Below the pieces are notes generated by a model, which worked only from the letters and a program-made list of their open reading frames with translations, did not search any database and was not told the DNA's origin. A program made the translations under genes and the position numbers. Below, in pieces: positions 1-8,085 of a DNA stretch of 64,000 nucleotides (position 1 is the first letter of the stretch; every line of letters begins with the position of its first letter). The stretch is from JACRLW01 sp046349595 (lineage in GTDB: Bacteria > Planctomycetota > UBA1135 > UBA2386), in contig JAXMCA010000001.1 of NCBI GenBank assembly GCA_046349595.1, positions 3,162,001 to 3,226,000 of the forward strand, read 5' to 3'.

Positions 1-542
1 AGTTCGAGTTCGGCCTGCCCAACCGTTTCCAGTTCGACCTCTATCTGGTCTCCCACCAGCAGGGCAACACCGGCCCGATGGAGTTCGACGAGACCAAGTT
101 CGAGGTGCGCTACGCGCTCGCCGACTGGGACGAGATCTGGGGCAACCCGACCCTCTACCTCGAGTGGGCCGCGAAGAACGACGCGCCGGACGGCATCGAA
201 GGCAAGCTGCTGCTCGGCGGTGAGATCTCCGAGGGCTGGCACTGGGGCGCGAACCTGGTCTACGAAGCCGAGACCGGCGGCGCGCGCGAACGCAACGTCG
301 AACTCACCGCCGGCGTGAGCTACACCGCGATCGACAGCAAGCTCTCGATCGGCGCCGAGACGAAGTACGCGCTCACCGACGACAAGACCGATCGCGGCGA
401 CTACGCCAACGAGTTCCTGCTCGGTCCCAGCGTGCAGTACCGCCCCATGCCGAACACGCACCTGGACCTCGCCGCCCTCGCGGGGCTCAACAACGACTCC
501 CCCGACGCCAAGTTCATCTTCGTGTTCGGCTGGGAGTTCTGA
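1..542 (+). CDS. outer-membrane beta-barrel-like protein, 3' part only
   Basis: The frame is open from base 3 to a TGA at 540-542, so the window cuts off the 5' end and about 179 residues remain. The visible part is a series of short amphipathic strands alternating aromatic and charged residues (for example FQFDLYLVS, HWGANLVYEAE, KFIFVFGWEF). The chain ends in phenylalanine, as many outer-membrane barrels do for Bam recognition. No catalytic motif is visible. A transporter, porin or structural barrel are all possible; I cannot name the family. The last 29 bases overlap the end of the convergent serine hydrolase gene. Confidence 0.6.
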   Translation, partial: FEFGLPNRFQFDLYLVSHQQGNTGPMEFDETKFEVRYALADWDEIWGNPTLYLEWAAKNDAPDGIEGKLLLGGEISEGWHWGANLVYEAETGGARERNVELTAGVSYTAIDSKLSIGAETKYALTDDKTDRGDYANEFLLGPSVQYRPMPNTHLDLAALAGLNNDSPDAKFIFVFGWEF

Positions 543-1689
543 CTCCGTCGGCAGAAGAGCCGGACTTCGGCCCGAAGCGTTGGATCAGCGCGGCGCAGGC
601 CGCATCGGTCGCCTTCGCCGCGGGATCGCCACCCTCGTTGCACACGGCGAGGACGGCGAAGCCGTCCTCGGGCGCGCACCAGACCACGGCCCACCACCTG
701 GTGTTGCTGCCGGTGTGCGTGAGCACCGGTCCGTGCGCCCAGGTGCGCGTCGTGATCACGAAGCCGCAGGCGTAGTCACCGCCGGCGGGAACTTCACGCA
801 GCGCGGCGAGAGCGCGCGGCGAGATCAGCGGTGGATCGCGATGATCGGCGCCGATCTGCAGCGCGATGAAGCGCGCCCAGTCGCGCAAGCTCGCGTGGAC
901 CGTCCCTGCGGGACCGAGCGCGGGCGGATTGTCGGCCTGCGCCCACGGCACCGGCTGTGCACGTACGCCGCGCATGTGCCCGACCGGCTGATCCAGGCGA
1001 TCCGGAGTGCCGGGCGGGCCGAAGCCGGCGCTGCTCATGCGCAGAGGTCCGAACAGACGCTCCTGCATCAGGTCCTCCCAGCTCCTGCCCGTGATGCGCT
1101 CGAGGACCGAACCGGCAAGGATGTAGCCGGTGTTGGCGTAGAGGTACTCCCCCGGCTTGCCGCTCGGCCCGGCGGCGAGGATCCCGGCTGCGACCTCGGC
1201 GCGGATCTCGGGCAGAGTCAGGTCCTTGCGCAGCATCGACGTCCACAGACCGTCGAGCGTCGGATTGGCGGGCAGGCCGGCGCGATGGCGGAGCAGATCG
1301 CGCAGCGTGACCTCGGCGAAGCCGGCATGGATGTCGTCGGCGATCTCCGGGAACAAGCCCGGGAGCCGGGCATCGAGGTCGAGTCGCCCTTCGTCGACGA
1401 GCATGCCGCACAGAGTCGCGGTCATCGCCTTGGTGCAGGAACCCAGATGCCACACGTCGTCGACGGTCACCTTCGCGTCCGCACCGCGGCGGCGCAGTCC
1501 GTCCGCGCCGAGCGCGACGACCCGGTCCCCGCGCAGACAGAGCGCCGCGAGCGCCGTCACGTCGTACTCCGCGCGGATCGCCGCGAGGATCTCGTCGACC
1601 CGCACCTCGGCCGATGCGGCCCCGTCCTGCGCCGCGAGCCGACCGAGGGCCGCGACGACGAGCACGAGGGGATTCGCGCGACGCGACAT
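514..1689 (-). CDS. secreted serine hydrolase, beta-lactamase/DD-peptidase family (class C-like)
   Basis: The 391-aa product has a signal peptide (MSRRANPLVLVVAALG, then an AAQ cleavage site) followed by a complete beta-lactamase-related fold. The SxxK active site is in GSCTKAMT, the YxN motif is YANTGY, and the third motif is HTGSN in place of KTG, as is usual in EstB/AmpC-like esterases and DD-peptidases. It should act outside the cytoplasmic membrane on an ester or amide substrate; the true substrate cannot be read from sequence. The ATG at 1689 was chosen because it opens the signal peptide; the frame runs further upstream but that part reads as noise. A perfect inverted repeat lies 9 bases upstream of this start. 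Confidence 0.85.
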   Translation of the reverse strand: MSRRANPLVLVVAALGRLAAQDGAASAEVRVDEILAAIRAEYDVTALAALCLRGDRVVALGADGLRRRGADAKVTVDDVWHLGSCTKAMTATLCGMLVDEGRLDLDARLPGLFPEIADDIHAGFAEVTLRDLLRHRAGLPANPTLDGLWTSMLRKDLTLPEIRAEVAAGILAAGPSGKPGEYLYANTGYILAGSVLERITGRSWEDLMQERLFGPLRMSSAGFGPPGTPDRLDQPVGHMRGVRAQPVPWAQADNPPALGPAGTVHASLRDWARFIALQIGADHRDPPLISPRALAALREVPAGGDYACGFVITTRTWAHGPVLTHTGSNTRWWAVVWCAPEDGFAVLAVCNEGGDPAAKATDAACAALIQRFGPKSGSSADGVRTPSRTRR

Positions 1690-1697
1690 GCTCAGAG

Positions 1698-1722
1698 CTC
1701 GAGAGACAATTGGTCTCTCGAG
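1698..1722. repeat. perfect 10-bp inverted repeat upstream of the serine hydrolase gene
   Basis: The arms ctcgagagac and gtctctcgag are exact reverse complements separated by the 5-base spacer aattg. The repeat ends 9 bases before the ATG at 1689. It could be a repressor operator, a 5' UTR hairpin or a terminator for the small gene upstream. A second, weaker 8-bp inverted repeat (1759-1766 with 1790-1797) overlaps the stop of that small gene. Confidence 0.55.
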
Positions 1723-1793
1723 CCCTGCGTGGCCGCGCATGCGGCCACCAGCAAGCATCTGAGAGCTCGTATCATGGATTTCCTCTCGGGCTC

Positions 1794-2006
1794 TCAGTCG
1801 TCGAACATCTCGCCGTACGACGGCGCAGGATCGTCCTTCGAACTCGGCTGCAGACGGAACACCACCTTCTGTCTGCCCTCGTGCGGCGAAGGGATCGCCC
1901 CCTTGGGGAAGTCGACCACCAGTTCCTCGGGGAGACGACCGTCCTCGCTGAGGAGGAGACAGGGAGTCTCGACACCCTCGAGTCGGATCACGCGTGCCAC
2001 CGTCAT
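1794..2006 (-). CDS. small conserved-looking protein of unknown function, 70 aa
   Basis: An ATG at 2006 follows a strong ribosome binding site (AAGGAGCG about 6 bases upstream), and the frame ends in TGA at 1794. The product begins MTVARVIRLEG and ends PSYGEMFDD. It has no signal peptide, membrane segment or cysteine pair, and is rich in Pro, Glu and Asp. The strong ribosome site makes it a real gene although I recognise no family. It is transcribed toward the serine hydrolase gene 104 bases away and diverges from the S41 protease gene. Confidence 0.65.
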   Translation of the reverse strand: MTVARVIRLEGVETPCLLLSEDGRLPEELVVDFPKGAIPSPHEGRQKVVFRLQPSSKDDPAPSYGEMFDD

Positions 2007-2113
2007 CGATTTCGCTCCTTGGGCCAGGTTCCGGTTCGGGTCCGCGGCGCGGATGGTGCGGCATCCGCGCGATCCGATCCAGCCCTTCCCGATCGCCGTC
2101 GCCACGACACTGC

Positions 2114-2119
2114 TACCAT
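2114..2119 (+). promoter_or_regulatory. candidate -10 box (TACCAT), near-leaderless promoter
   Basis: TGCTACCAT stands 10 bases before the ATG of the S41 protease gene, which lacks a Shine-Dalgarno sequence. A start point 6-8 bases after the box would leave a 5' UTR of only a few bases. No good -35 is seen. Confidence 0.4.
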
Positions 2120-2129
2120 CCGCCGACCG

Positions 2130-3494
2130 ATGACGCGCCCGATCGCGCCGCTGCTCTGGCTCCTGTTCCTCGCCACCGGACTGCTCGTGATTCCGAGCGG
2201 AGTCCTGCTCTGGCGCCGCGCGACCGAGTCCCTGCCCTCCGACGAGCTCGACACCATGCGCGTCGTGCTGCAGCAGATCGAACGCGAATACGTCGAGGAC
2301 ACCGATCCCCATCGGCTGATGCGCGCCGCCATCGCCGGGATGGTCGACAGCCTCGACAACTTCAGCGAGTTCGTGACCGAGGACGAAGTCGCCGACTTCG
2401 AGGGGCGCGAGCTGGAAGGCACCTACCAAGGCATCGGCGTGGTCATCGCGCCGGGGATCACGCCGGTCACCGTGCAGTGCCCCATCGCGGGCGGACCGGC
2501 CGAGCGGGCCGGGTTGCGGGTCGGGGACCGCATCCTCGGCGTCGGCGAGGTCGACCTGACCGGCCTCGACGCCCGTCAGGCCGTGGAGCGCGCCGAGAAG
2601 GAGCTGCGCGGCCCCGCCGACACCAAGATCGTGCTCCGCATCGAGCGCGACGACCAGCCGACCTTCCTGGTCGAGGTCGAACGCAGCCAGGTGCCTGAAC
2701 AGAAGGTGAAGTGGGTCCGCCTGCTCGATGCGAAGGAGCGCATCGGCTACGTCTACCTCGCCGGCTTCCAGCGCGGTGTCTCCGACGAGATCCGCCGCGC
2801 CGTCGGCGAACTCTGCGCGGATGCCGGCGGCAAGCTCGGCGGATTGGTGCTGGACCTGCGCGACGACCCGGGCGGTTTGCTCACCGAAGCGGTCGGAGTC
2901 GCCAACCTCTTCCTGAAGGAAGGCGAGATCGTCCGGCTGACGCGACGCGGAACGGTGACCGAGACGCACGCCGCACAAGCCTCGCGCTGCGTTTGGCCCG
3001 ATCTCCCGCTGGTGCTGCTCGTCAACGGCGGCACCGCGAGCGCGAGCGAAGTGGTCACCGGCGCCCTGCAGGACCACGAACGCGCGAAGGTGGTCGGCAC
3101 GCGGACCTTCGGCAAGGGCGTGGTGCAGAGCATCTTCACGTTCCGCAATCGACCGTTCCGCCTGAAGATCACCACCGCGCGCTACGTCACACCCAAGGGG
3201 CGCGACATCGACGGCGGATCGATGCACGGATCCCCGCATCGCCGCGACGACGACACCCGCAAGGGCGGACTGCAGCCCGATGTCGAGGTACGCGTCGGCG
3301 AGGACGTCGCCGGCAGGTTGTGGGGACGTCGCCGCGACTACGACGTCCCGCAGGGTCTGCGCACCGAGGTCGCGGCCCTCGCCGAGAAGCTCGGATTCGC
3401 GCCTGCTGCGGAGCCTTCGCCGGACGGCGATCCGCAGCTCGCGCGCGCGCTCGCGCTGCTGCGTAGTGACGTCAAGGAGACGAGCGGTCGATGA
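2130..3494 (+). CDS. S41 family C-terminal processing protease (CtpA/Prc type)
   Basis: The 454-aa protein starts MTRPIAPLLWLLFLATGLL, a single N-terminal membrane anchor or signal. A PDZ domain follows at about residues 90-185 (GIGVVIAP, AERAGLRVGDRILGV), then the S41 protease core. The catalytic pair is visible: Ser304 in GTASASE and Lys329 in FGKGVVQ, spaced by 25 as in D1 processing proteases. It should cleave periplasmic or exported proteins near their C terminus. The ATG at 2130 is chosen because it opens the membrane segment; the frame is open further upstream. The gene overlaps tsaD by 4 bases (ATGA) and heads the run tsaD, larB. Confidence 0.93.
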   Translation: MTRPIAPLLWLLFLATGLLVIPSGVLLWRRATESLPSDELDTMRVVLQQIEREYVEDTDPHRLMRAAIAGMVDSLDNFSEFVTEDEVADFEGRELEGTYQGIGVVIAPGITPVTVQCPIAGGPAERAGLRVGDRILGVGEVDLTGLDARQAVERAEKELRGPADTKIVLRIERDDQPTFLVEVERSQVPEQKVKWVRLLDAKERIGYVYLAGFQRGVSDEIRRAVGELCADAGGKLGGLVLDLRDDPGGLLTEAVGVANLFLKEGEIVRLTRRGTVTETHAAQASRCVWPDLPLVLLVNGGTASASEVVTGALQDHERAKVVGTRTFGKGVVQSIFTFRNRPFRLKITTARYVTPKGRDIDGGSMHGSPHRRDDDTRKGGLQPDVEVRVGEDVAGRLWGRRRDYDVPQGLRTEVAALAEKLGFAPAAEPSPDGDPQLARALALLRSDVKETSGR

Positions 3495-4549
3495 GCGGGA
3501 ACACCGATGCGGCAGACCGCTGCTTGGTGCTCGGCATCGAGACCTCCTGCGACGAGACCGCCGCAGCGGTGGTCGAGAACGGCACGCGTGTCCTGTCCAA
3601 CCAGGTGCACTCCCAGGTGCGACTGCACGAACGCTTCCGCGGTGTGGTTCCCGAGGTCGCAAGCCGCTCCCACATGACGAGGATCCTGCCGATCGTGCGC
3701 GACGCGCTGCAGGTGGCGCAGGTCGAGGCGACGGATCTCGACGCGATCGCCGTCACCGCCCGCCCCGGCATGGTCGGCAGCCTGCTCGTGGGACTCGCGG
3801 CCGCGAAGACCCTCGCGTGGTCGTTGGGCAAGCCCTTGATCGGCGTCGATCACGTGCAAGCCCACGTCTTCGCCGCCTTCATGGCGGAGCCCGATCTTCC
3901 GCTCCCCTGTCTGTGCATGGTCGCGTCCGGCGGACACACCGCGCTCTACGTGGTGCGCGAGAAGGGACGGGCCGATTGCGTCGGCCGCACCATCGACGAC
4001 GCTGCGGGTGAAGCTCTCGACAAGGGCGCGGCGCTGCTCGGCCTCCCCTACCCAGGCGGACCTTCGATCGAGTCGACGGCGCAGGGTGGTGATCCGCGTG
4101 CGGTCGACCTGCCGCGCCCGATGCTTGGACCGGAGTCGCTCGACTTCAGCTTCAGCGGCCTGAAGACCGCACTGCTCTACCACCTGCGCGGGCCCGGCGT
4201 CACGCAGCCGATGCCGGAGCTCGATGCGCAACAACTGCGCGACGTCGCGGCAAGCTTCCAGGCCGCGGTCGTCGGCACCCTGGTGCGCAAGCTGCGCCGT
4301 GCAGCCGAGGCGATGCCCGAACTGCGAGCCCTGGCCATCGGCGGAGGCGTCGCGCGCAACCGACTGCTGCGCCAGAAGCTCGCCGACGATCGACGCCTCG
4401 CACGACTGCGCATCGCCTTCCCGCCGCTGGATCTGTGCTCCGACAACGGCGCGATGATCGCCGGCCTCGGTCATCATCTGTGGCGCGAACGCGGCCAGGT
4501 CGACGATCTCTCGCTCGACGCACGTGCCACGTCGCGGAGCGCGCGATGA
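3491..4549 (+). CDS. tsaD: tRNA N6-adenosine threonylcarbamoyltransferase TsaD
   Basis: At 352 aa this is a normal-length TsaD (Kae1/Qri7) protein. It transfers the threonylcarbamoyl group from TC-AMP to adenosine 37 of ANN-decoding tRNAs, working with TsaB and TsaE. The sequence shows the ASKHA phosphate-1 motif GIETSCDETAAAVV, the metal-binding His pair His121/His125 in HVQAH, the SGGHTALY segment and the C-terminal GGGVARN motif. The start overlaps the protease stop and its stop overlaps the larB start, so the three genes are probably translationally coupled. The partners tsaB, tsaC and tsaE are not in the window. Confidence 0.97.
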   Translation: MSGNTDAADRCLVLGIETSCDETAAAVVENGTRVLSNQVHSQVRLHERFRGVVPEVASRSHMTRILPIVRDALQVAQVEATDLDAIAVTARPGMVGSLLVGLAAAKTLAWSLGKPLIGVDHVQAHVFAAFMAEPDLPLPCLCMVASGGHTALYVVREKGRADCVGRTIDDAAGEALDKGAALLGLPYPGGPSIESTAQGGDPRAVDLPRPMLGPESLDFSFSGLKTALLYHLRGPGVTQPMPELDAQQLRDVAASFQAAVVGTLVRKLRRAAEAMPELRALAIGGGVARNRLLRQKLADDRRLARLRIAFPPLDLCSDNGAMIAGLGHHLWRERGQVDDLSLDARATSRSAR

Positions 4550-5223
4550 ACGGTGACCGGTTCGGCGACGTCGCGCGGATCGACCACGATCGGGCGCAGC
4601 GCTGCGGATTCCCCGAGGTGGTTCTGTGCGAAGGCAAGACCCCGGCGGATGCAGCCGGCATCGCCCGCGAGATCGCTCTGCGCGCGGGACGCGTGCTGTG
4701 CACACGCGCCGGTCCCGCGCACGTCGAGGCCATCCGGGTGCAGCTCCCCGCCGCGGTCCACCACGAGCGTGCTCGCTGCGTCAGTTTCGAAGCGACGGCC
4801 CTGCCACGCTGCGGTCGGCTGGCGATCGTCGCCGCCGGCACCGCCGACCTGCCGGTCGCGGAGGAGGCCGCGGTCACCGCGTCGCTGCTCGGTTGCGAGG
4901 TCGAACGGCACTACGACGTCGGAGTCGCGGGGCTGCACCGGCTGCTCGCGGTCGTGCCGTCGATCCGGCGGGCACAGGCCGTCGTCGCCGTCGCCGGCAT
5001 GGAGGGGGCGCTGCCCTCCGTGCTCGCCGGGCTCCTCGACCGCCCGGTCGTCGCGGTGCCGACCAGCACCGGCTACGGGGTGGGGCAGGGCGGCCTGGCG
5101 GCGCTGGCGACGATGCTGTCGTCCTGCGCGGCGGGTGTCGTCTGCGTGAACATCGACAACGGCTTCGGGGCCGGCTACGCCGCGGCGTTGATGCTCCGCG
5201 CGGGACGCGCCGCGGAAGGATGA
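4546..5223 (+). CDS. larB: pyridinium-3,5-biscarboxylic acid mononucleotide synthase LarB
   Basis: The 225-aa product matches the LarB/AIR-carboxylase-like family: an N-terminal stretch DHDRAQRCGFPEVVLCEGKT, then the PurE-like domain with AAGTADLPVAEEAAVTA, YDVGVAGLHRLL, VAGMEGALPSVLAGL and NIDNGFGAGYAAAL. LarB carboxylates and hydrolyses nicotinic acid adenine dinucleotide to P2CMN, the first step of nickel-pincer nucleotide cofactor synthesis. The ATG at 4546 overlaps the tsaD stop in ATGA. The sulfur-transferase partner larE lies at 51.1-52.0 kb; larC and a LarA-type racemase are not seen here. Confidence 0.92.
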   Translation: MNGDRFGDVARIDHDRAQRCGFPEVVLCEGKTPADAAGIAREIALRAGRVLCTRAGPAHVEAIRVQLPAAVHHERARCVSFEATALPRCGRLAIVAAGTADLPVAEEAAVTASLLGCEVERHYDVGVAGLHRLLAVVPSIRRAQAVVAVAGMEGALPSVLAGLLDRPVVAVPTSTGYGVGQGGLAALATMLSSCAAGVVCVNIDNGFGAGYAAALMLRAGRAAEG

Positions 5224-5244
5224 GGGGAAGGCCGCCGCGGTCGC

Positions 5245-5250
5245 TATGCT
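5245..5250 (+). promoter_or_regulatory. candidate -10 box (TATGCT) before carA
   Basis: CGCTATGCT stands 9 bases before the TTG start of carA, with no Shine-Dalgarno between them. The arrangement repeats at several other genes in the window and suggests a leaderless or near-leaderless transcript. No matching -35 is clear. Confidence 0.42.
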
Positions 5251-5259
5251 CCTTCCGCC

Positions 5260-6408
5260 TTGAACTCCCGCAAGCCAGCCCGCCTCGTCCTCGAAGACGG
5301 CACCGTCCTTCGCGGCCGCTCGATCGGCGCCTCCCGCGATTCGATCGGCGAGCTCGTCTTCAACACCTCGATCACGGGCTATCAGGAGATCCTGACCGAC
5401 CCGTCGTACCGCGGGCAGACCGTGCTGCTCACACAGCCGCACATCGGCAACTACGGGGTCAACAGCGAGGACGAGGAGTCGGCGCGCCTGTGGCTGTCGG
5501 GACTGATCGTCCGCGAGGCCGCCGCGCGCGCGAGCAACTTCCGCTCCGGCGGTGAGCTCAGCGACTACCTGATCCAACACGGGGTCCCCGGCATCGAGCG
5601 CGTCGACACCCGAATGGTGACGCGCCGCGTGCGGACCGGCGGCGCGATGAGAGTGCTGATCACGGAGGACATCGACAGCCCCGACGCCGATCTGGTCGCG
5701 AAGGTACGCAACGCTCCGAGCGTGAGCGACGAAGACCACGTGCTCGCGGTCACAACACGCCAGAGCCTCGATTGGACGCGCGGCCACGAGTCGCCCTTCG
5801 CCGCGTCCTCACCCGGTGCACCGAAGGCGCCCGAGCGCCGGCACAAGATCGTCGCCTACGACTTCGGCGCGAAGCGGAACATCCTGCGCTCGCTGGTCGC
5901 GTCCGGTTTCGACGTCACGGTCGTGCCCGCCGACACTCCGGCGGCCGCGGTGCTCGAGCGCAAGCCCGCGGGTGTGTTCCTCAGCAACGGCCCCGGCGAC
6001 CCCGCGATCCTGCACTACGCGGTGTCCGCGGCGAAGGAGCTGGTGAAGAAGGTGCCGGTGTTCGGCATCTGCCTCGGCCACCAGATCCTGGGACAGGTCT
6101 TCGGTGCGAAGACCTTCAAGATGAAGTTCGGCCACCACGGTGGCAACCAGCCGGTGATGGACCTGACCACCGAGAAGGTGGAGATCACCGCGCAGAACCA
6201 CTCCTTCGCGGTCGATCCGGCGCAACTGCCGGGGTCGGTCGAGGTCACGCACCTGAACCTCAACGACAAGACCGTCGAAGGCATCCGGCACAAGGAGCTG
6301 CCGGTGTTCTCGGTCCAGTACCACCCCGAAGCGGCGCCCGGGCCGCACGATTCGCTCTACCTGTTCGACCGCTTCCGCGGGCTCATCGACGGAACTGGTT
6401 GTAGCTGA
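5260..6408 (+). CDS. carA: carbamoyl-phosphate synthase, small (glutaminase) subunit
   Basis: The 382-aa protein has the full CarA layout. The N-terminal domain reads ARLVLEDGTVLRGRS, NTSITGYQEILTDPSY and IGNYGVNSEDEES. A class I glutamine amidotransferase domain follows, with nucleophile Cys271 in FGICLGHQILG and His355/Glu357 in QYHPEAAPGPHDS. It hydrolyses glutamine and channels ammonia to CarB for pyrimidine and arginine synthesis. The start is a TTG at 5260, the only start codon that keeps the conserved N terminus; an ATG would remove most of the first domain. carB is not adjacent. The 3' end overlaps the convergent gspK-like gene by 26 bases. Confidence 0.96.
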   Translation: MNSRKPARLVLEDGTVLRGRSIGASRDSIGELVFNTSITGYQEILTDPSYRGQTVLLTQPHIGNYGVNSEDEESARLWLSGLIVREAAARASNFRSGGELSDYLIQHGVPGIERVDTRMVTRRVRTGGAMRVLITEDIDSPDADLVAKVRNAPSVSDEDHVLAVTTRQSLDWTRGHESPFAASSPGAPKAPERRHKIVAYDFGAKRNILRSLVASGFDVTVVPADTPAAAVLERKPAGVFLSNGPGDPAILHYAVSAAKELVKKVPVFGICLGHQILGQVFGAKTFKMKFGHHGGNQPVMDLTTEKVEITAQNHSFAVDPAQLPGSVEVTHLNLNDKTVEGIRHKELPVFSVQYHPEAAPGPHDSLYLFDRFRGLIDGTGCS

Positions 6409-7993
6409 ACATCTGGTCGCGCTCGGCGCGCGGCCGGTAGAAGTCGATGTAGAAGGGGTTCCAGGCCCGCTCTTCCTGCGAGAAGGTGTCCATGTCCGCG
6501 ATGCGGGCGCTGGCGTTCATCAGGTCGTCCTCGGGGATGTCCGGCTGGACGACGCGGAGCCCGTCGCGCTGCTCGTGCAGGATGATCGGATAGATCTTGC
6601 CCGACTCGCCGTCGTCGATGCGCACCAGCACGGAGCGCTCGCGCTGGAGCACGTAGGTGCGCGTCTCCTCGTTGCGCTTGTGCATCATCGCGAGGTGGAC
6701 GGTGAACACGTCCGACTTCGTCGTGAGCATGTCGAGGAAGCGGCTCTTGAGGTCGGGATCGGGCAGGTTCTTCAGCTCCGGTACCTGTTCCTCGATCTCG
6801 TCGACCGCCTTGAACATCTTGCGCTTCACACCCGCACCGGTGCGGACGTCGCCGAGGTAGTCCTCCGGCACGGAACTCGTGCTCGGCTTGGACGGGTCTT
6901 CTTCGACCTCCTCGTTGCGGTAGCGGATGATCCCGTCGATCACCGCGTCGGGGATCTCGGAGGGGTCGAAGAGACAGCGCAGCACCACGCGCGGTGCAGT
7001 GTTGACGTTGATCCGGATGCCCTCACCCTGGAGCTGCGGCGGAGTGCCGTTGGATCCGCTGGCGTTGCCCGGGTTCGCACCGTTCGCGGCGTTGGCGCCA
7101 TTGCCGGTGTTGCCGGATCCGGACCCGTTGGCGTTGTTCGCTCCACCGCTCGCCGCCTTGCGCGCATTGTCCTCGGGGTCACCCGAGTCGTAGGTCAGTG
7201 CGGTGTAGACGGTCAGGACCGACTCGAGCCCGGGGATCACCTTCGAGTCGAGGACCTTGTCGAAGAACATGTCCTCGGTGACCGCCGGGAGCAGCAACAT
7301 CTCGTCGAGCTGGAGCATCAAGGTGACGTCGCGGTGCGCCTCGTCATCGCTCTTGAGCGGCATGCGCGGCAGGTTCTCGCTGCGGGTGCGGCTGTGCATC
7401 CAGTCGATCACGGCGGTGGCGATGCGCTCGGCATCGGACCTCGTGATGTCGTCGTCGGTGCCGTCGCGGAGGTCGTCGAGCAGCCGCACGAAGCGATCGC
7501 GTGACAGGTCGGCGAACTTCTGGTCGGCGCTGACCAGCGACAGCACGTTGAACTTGTTGTTCTCCGGTTCGGCCCAGGCGTAGGTCGTGATGTCGTCGTC
7601 GGGGTAGCCGGTCGGCTCGAACCACGCGTCCTGGCTGCCGTCGGCGACGGCCGAGGGGTCCTCCTCCTCCGGCTGATCGCCCCCCGCCGCACCGGGCTGT
7701 CCGCCCGCGGCGCCCGGAAGCCCCGCCGGTGCCCCGGCACCGCCGCTGCTCGACTGCGCCGCGGCCGCCTGCAGATCCTGCAGCAGCAGGTCCTCGACCT
7801 GCGGCAGCACGTAGTCGGCCTGATTGCGCATCCGCGCCAGCACGAGCTGGTTCTCGCCCACGATCTGCGCGGTCTGCGAGGTCGTAACCAGCTCGGTCAC
7901 CATCGCGTAGAGCAGGATGCTCAGGATGAGCACCATCAGGAGGGCCATGCCGCTCTCGGCGGGGCGGCAGACCGGGCTGTGCGTCGACGACAT
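6383..7993 (-). CDS. gspK: type II secretion minor pseudopilin, GspK-like
   Basis: The 536-aa product begins with a type IV prepilin-like leader: a short basic N terminus, then ESG followed by MALLMVLILSILLYAMV, matching the GspK cleavage and membrane helix. The body has the GspK alpha-domain pattern (NKFNVLSLVSADQ, AERIATAVIDWMHSRTR) and a later helix-hairpin segment (NVNTAPRVVLRCL). GspK caps the pseudopilus tip and is processed by the prepilin peptidase. Two inserts are unusual: a Gly/Ala/Pro-rich stretch near residue 90 and an Asn-Gly-Ala-rich stretch encoded at about 7037-7155. A candidate -10 (TACGCT, 8020-8025) and AGGGA lie upstream. The other Gsp genes are absent apart from the secretin-like gene upstream. 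Confidence 0.8.
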   Translation of the reverse strand: MSSTHSPVCRPAESGMALLMVLILSILLYAMVTELVTTSQTAQIVGENQLVLARMRNQADYVLPQVEDLLLQDLQAAAAQSSSGGAGAPAGLPGAAGGQPGAAGGDQPEEEDPSAVADGSQDAWFEPTGYPDDDITTYAWAEPENNKFNVLSLVSADQKFADLSRDRFVRLLDDLRDGTDDDITRSDAERIATAVIDWMHSRTRSENLPRMPLKSDDEAHRDVTLMLQLDEMLLLPAVTEDMFFDKVLDSKVIPGLESVLTVYTALTYDSGDPEDNARKAASGGANNANGSGSGNTGNGANAANGANPGNASGSNGTPPQLQGEGIRINVNTAPRVVLRCLFDPSEIPDAVIDGIIRYRNEEVEEDPSKPSTSSVPEDYLGDVRTGAGVKRKMFKAVDEIEEQVPELKNLPDPDLKSRFLDMLTTKSDVFTVHLAMMHKRNEETRTYVLQRERSVLVRIDDGESGKIYPIILHEQRDGLRVVQPDIPEDDLMNASARIADMDTFSQEERAWNPFYIDFYRPRAERDQMFSYNQFRR

Positions 7994-8085
7994 CGAGATG
8001 GTCCCTGGGACGGGCGGCGAGCGTAGCGTCTTCCCGGCGGAGCGTCGCGATCCCGAAGCGGGGCGGGCGACGGCGTGCCCGATCG

